The notes under the pieces are model-generated. The model saw only the letters and a list, made by a program, of their open reading frames with translations. It had not been told where the DNA came from and searched no databases. The position numbers were made by a program, and so were the translations under genes. From NCBI RefSeq assembly GCF_017696055.1, contig NZ_JAAORG010000001.1, forward strand, positions 620,001 through 684,000: 64,000 bases of DNA, written 5' to 3'. Positions 62,929-64,000 of this stretch are shown here, piece by piece. The stretch is from Prochlorococcus marinus XMU1406 (GTDB lineage: Bacteria; Cyanobacteriota; Cyanobacteriia; PCC-6307; Cyanobiaceae). Each line of letters starts with the position of its first letter. Position 1 is the first letter of the stretch.

Positions 62929-64000
62929 CTATTGATTTTTATTTAGTAAATTCAATATATAAATTTCATCTTGAGTATTTATAAAATCTCCGAACTCCAA
63001 ATCCAAATTACTCTTCCAATTATCAAATAATGGTTTAAGAGTTTTTTCTAAATCATTAAGTTCCATTCTTTGTAAAAATGGTTTAGCAAGCCTTTGTAGA
63101 TTTTTACTTCCCCCCAACCATAATTGGTATTTGTTTTGCCCACTTCCAACAAGTGCTAATTCGGCCATATAAGGCCTGGTACATCCATTCGGACATCCTG
63201 TCATTCTGAATAATATTGTCTTTTGTATATTTAGATCTAAAAGTAAATTTTCAATCCTTTTTAATACATCAGGTAATATTCTTTCAGCTTCAGTCATTGC
63301 AAGACCACAAAGTGGTAAAGCAGGACAAGCTAAAGCGTGTCTTTGTATTTCATTAATGTTTTCTAAATTTTCGTATCCAATTTTTGATAGAGATTTTTGA
63401 ATTGCACCTTTGTTTTTATTGGCGATATTACAAAGTAAAATATCTTGATTAGGTGTGAGTCTTAAATCTAAATTATATTTTTTAACAATACTTGTGATGG
63501 TATTCTTCTTCTCTCCAGATAATCTCCCTGATAATAATGGTAAACCTACGAAATAGGAGGTTTTATTTTGTTTATGCCAACCTAGGTAATCAATAAGAAC
63601 CTTATCAGGTTCTTTTCTGATTTTTTTAATTTCTTTTTTGAAATACTTATCAGAAAGTATCTTTTTGAACCATTTAATACCTTTTCTATGAAGAAGATAT
63701 TTCATTCTCGAATTTTTTCTTGATTTTCTATCGCCATAATCTCTTTGAACAGCCACAATGCTTTGTATCAATTCATAAACATCAGGTTCTTCAACATATC
63801 CAAGTGGATCCGCAATTCTGGCAAAGGTCTCTTCATTATTATGTGTTCGCCCCATACCACCTCCAACATAGAAGTTGCACCCTTCTAAGTTTCCATCTTT
63901 AGAGGTAAAGGCTACTATTCCAATGTCATTGGTAAGAAGATCAACAGAATTGTCCCCGGGAACTGTAACAGCACATTTGAATTTTCTCGGTAAATAAGTT
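62929..64000 (-). CDS. sir: Ferredoxin-sulfite reductase, 3' part
   Basis: Reduces sulfite to sulfide in sulfur assimilation; the N-terminal part lies beyond the right edge. The visible 357 codons include CAVTVPGDNSVDLLTNDIG, GGGMGRTHNNEETF, LRLTPNQDILL and the siroheme/4Fe-4S cysteines in ACPALPLCGLA and TGCPNGCTRPY. An internal Met at 63855 is not the start. Confidence 0.93.
   Translation of the reverse strand, partial: TYLPRKFKCAVTVPGDNSVDLLTNDIGIVAFTSKDGNLEGCNFYVGGGMGRTHNNEETFARIADPLGYVEEPDVYELIQSIVAVQRDYGDRKSRKNSRMKYLLHRKGIKWFKKILSDKYFKKEIKKIRKEPDKVLIDYLGWHKQNKTSYFVGLPLLSGRLSGEKKNTITSIVKKYNLDLRLTPNQDILLCNIANKNKGAIQKSLSKIGYENLENINEIQRHALACPALPLCGLAMTEAERILPDVLKRIENLLLDLNIQKTILFRMTGCPNGCTRPYMAELALVGSGQNKYQLWLGGSKNLQRLAKPFLQRMELNDLEKTLKPLFDNWKSNLDLEFGDFINTQDEIYILNLLNKNQ

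Overview
The window is chromosomal DNA of a cyanobacterium, almost certainly a high-light-adapted Prochlorococcus. The evidence is the very AT-rich base composition, short spacers, frequent TTG/GTG starts, cyanobacterial genes (petN, psb29/thf1, pcyA, sipA, a high-light-inducible protein, DevBCA, a TPM/Psb32-like protein) and many tiny single-membrane-span proteins. This is inference from gene content; no 16S gene is present.

Layout. 1-12012 is core genome: end of a phosphonate/phosphite importer (phnC, phnD), an aminotransferase, a uracil-DNA glycosylase, ispG, ctpA, nadA, a metallophosphoesterase, a TPM protein, a MidA-like methyltransferase, aroB and purK. The 6S RNA gene (ssaA/Yfr7) follows purK at about 12031-12212. 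A 2.9-kb integrated element at 12173-15061 sits in the 3' end of this RNA. A 36-bp perfect direct repeat of the 6S 3' end flanks it, each copy followed by its own terminator hairpin. Inside are clusters of TGCAGGACCA repeats that look like integrase arm sites, a recombinase fragment without catalytic domain, a secreted trypsin-like protease and three tiny overlapping ORFs.

15110-18600 holds two DUF1651 genes with near-identical promoters and a LexA-like operator. Each also has a conserved 26-codon overlapping frame. Between them lies a minimal NAD-dependent DNA ligase (Ia plus adenylation domain only). 18600-27300 and 41700-46350 are stretches of small, mostly unrecognised proteins, many membrane-anchored, with one HLIP, a TIGR02450 Trp-rich protein, DUF3303, DUF1499-like and DUF2103 proteins and petN. 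Many are too short for routine gene callers and are listed here.

27491-32380 carries a potassium channel and pstS-pstC-pstA-pstB. 33612-39375 is the four-gene ligase-associated DNA-repair operon (PdeM, Lhr-like helicase, ATP-dependent ligase, MBL-fold nuclease). 46352-64000 is core again: psb29, clpP, ftsH, sipA, two M16 peptidases, pcyA, devBCA, a glycosyltransferase, rpsB-tsf with a possible pseudoknot leader, a conserved hypothetical, recG, a VanX-like dipeptidase and the 3' part of ferredoxin-sulfite reductase.

The most interesting parts are the element using 6S RNA as its attachment site and the twin DUF1651 loci with shared operator and overlapping short frame. No tRNA, rRNA, CRISPR array or insertion sequence was found. 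All homology statements rest on motif recognition by eye.
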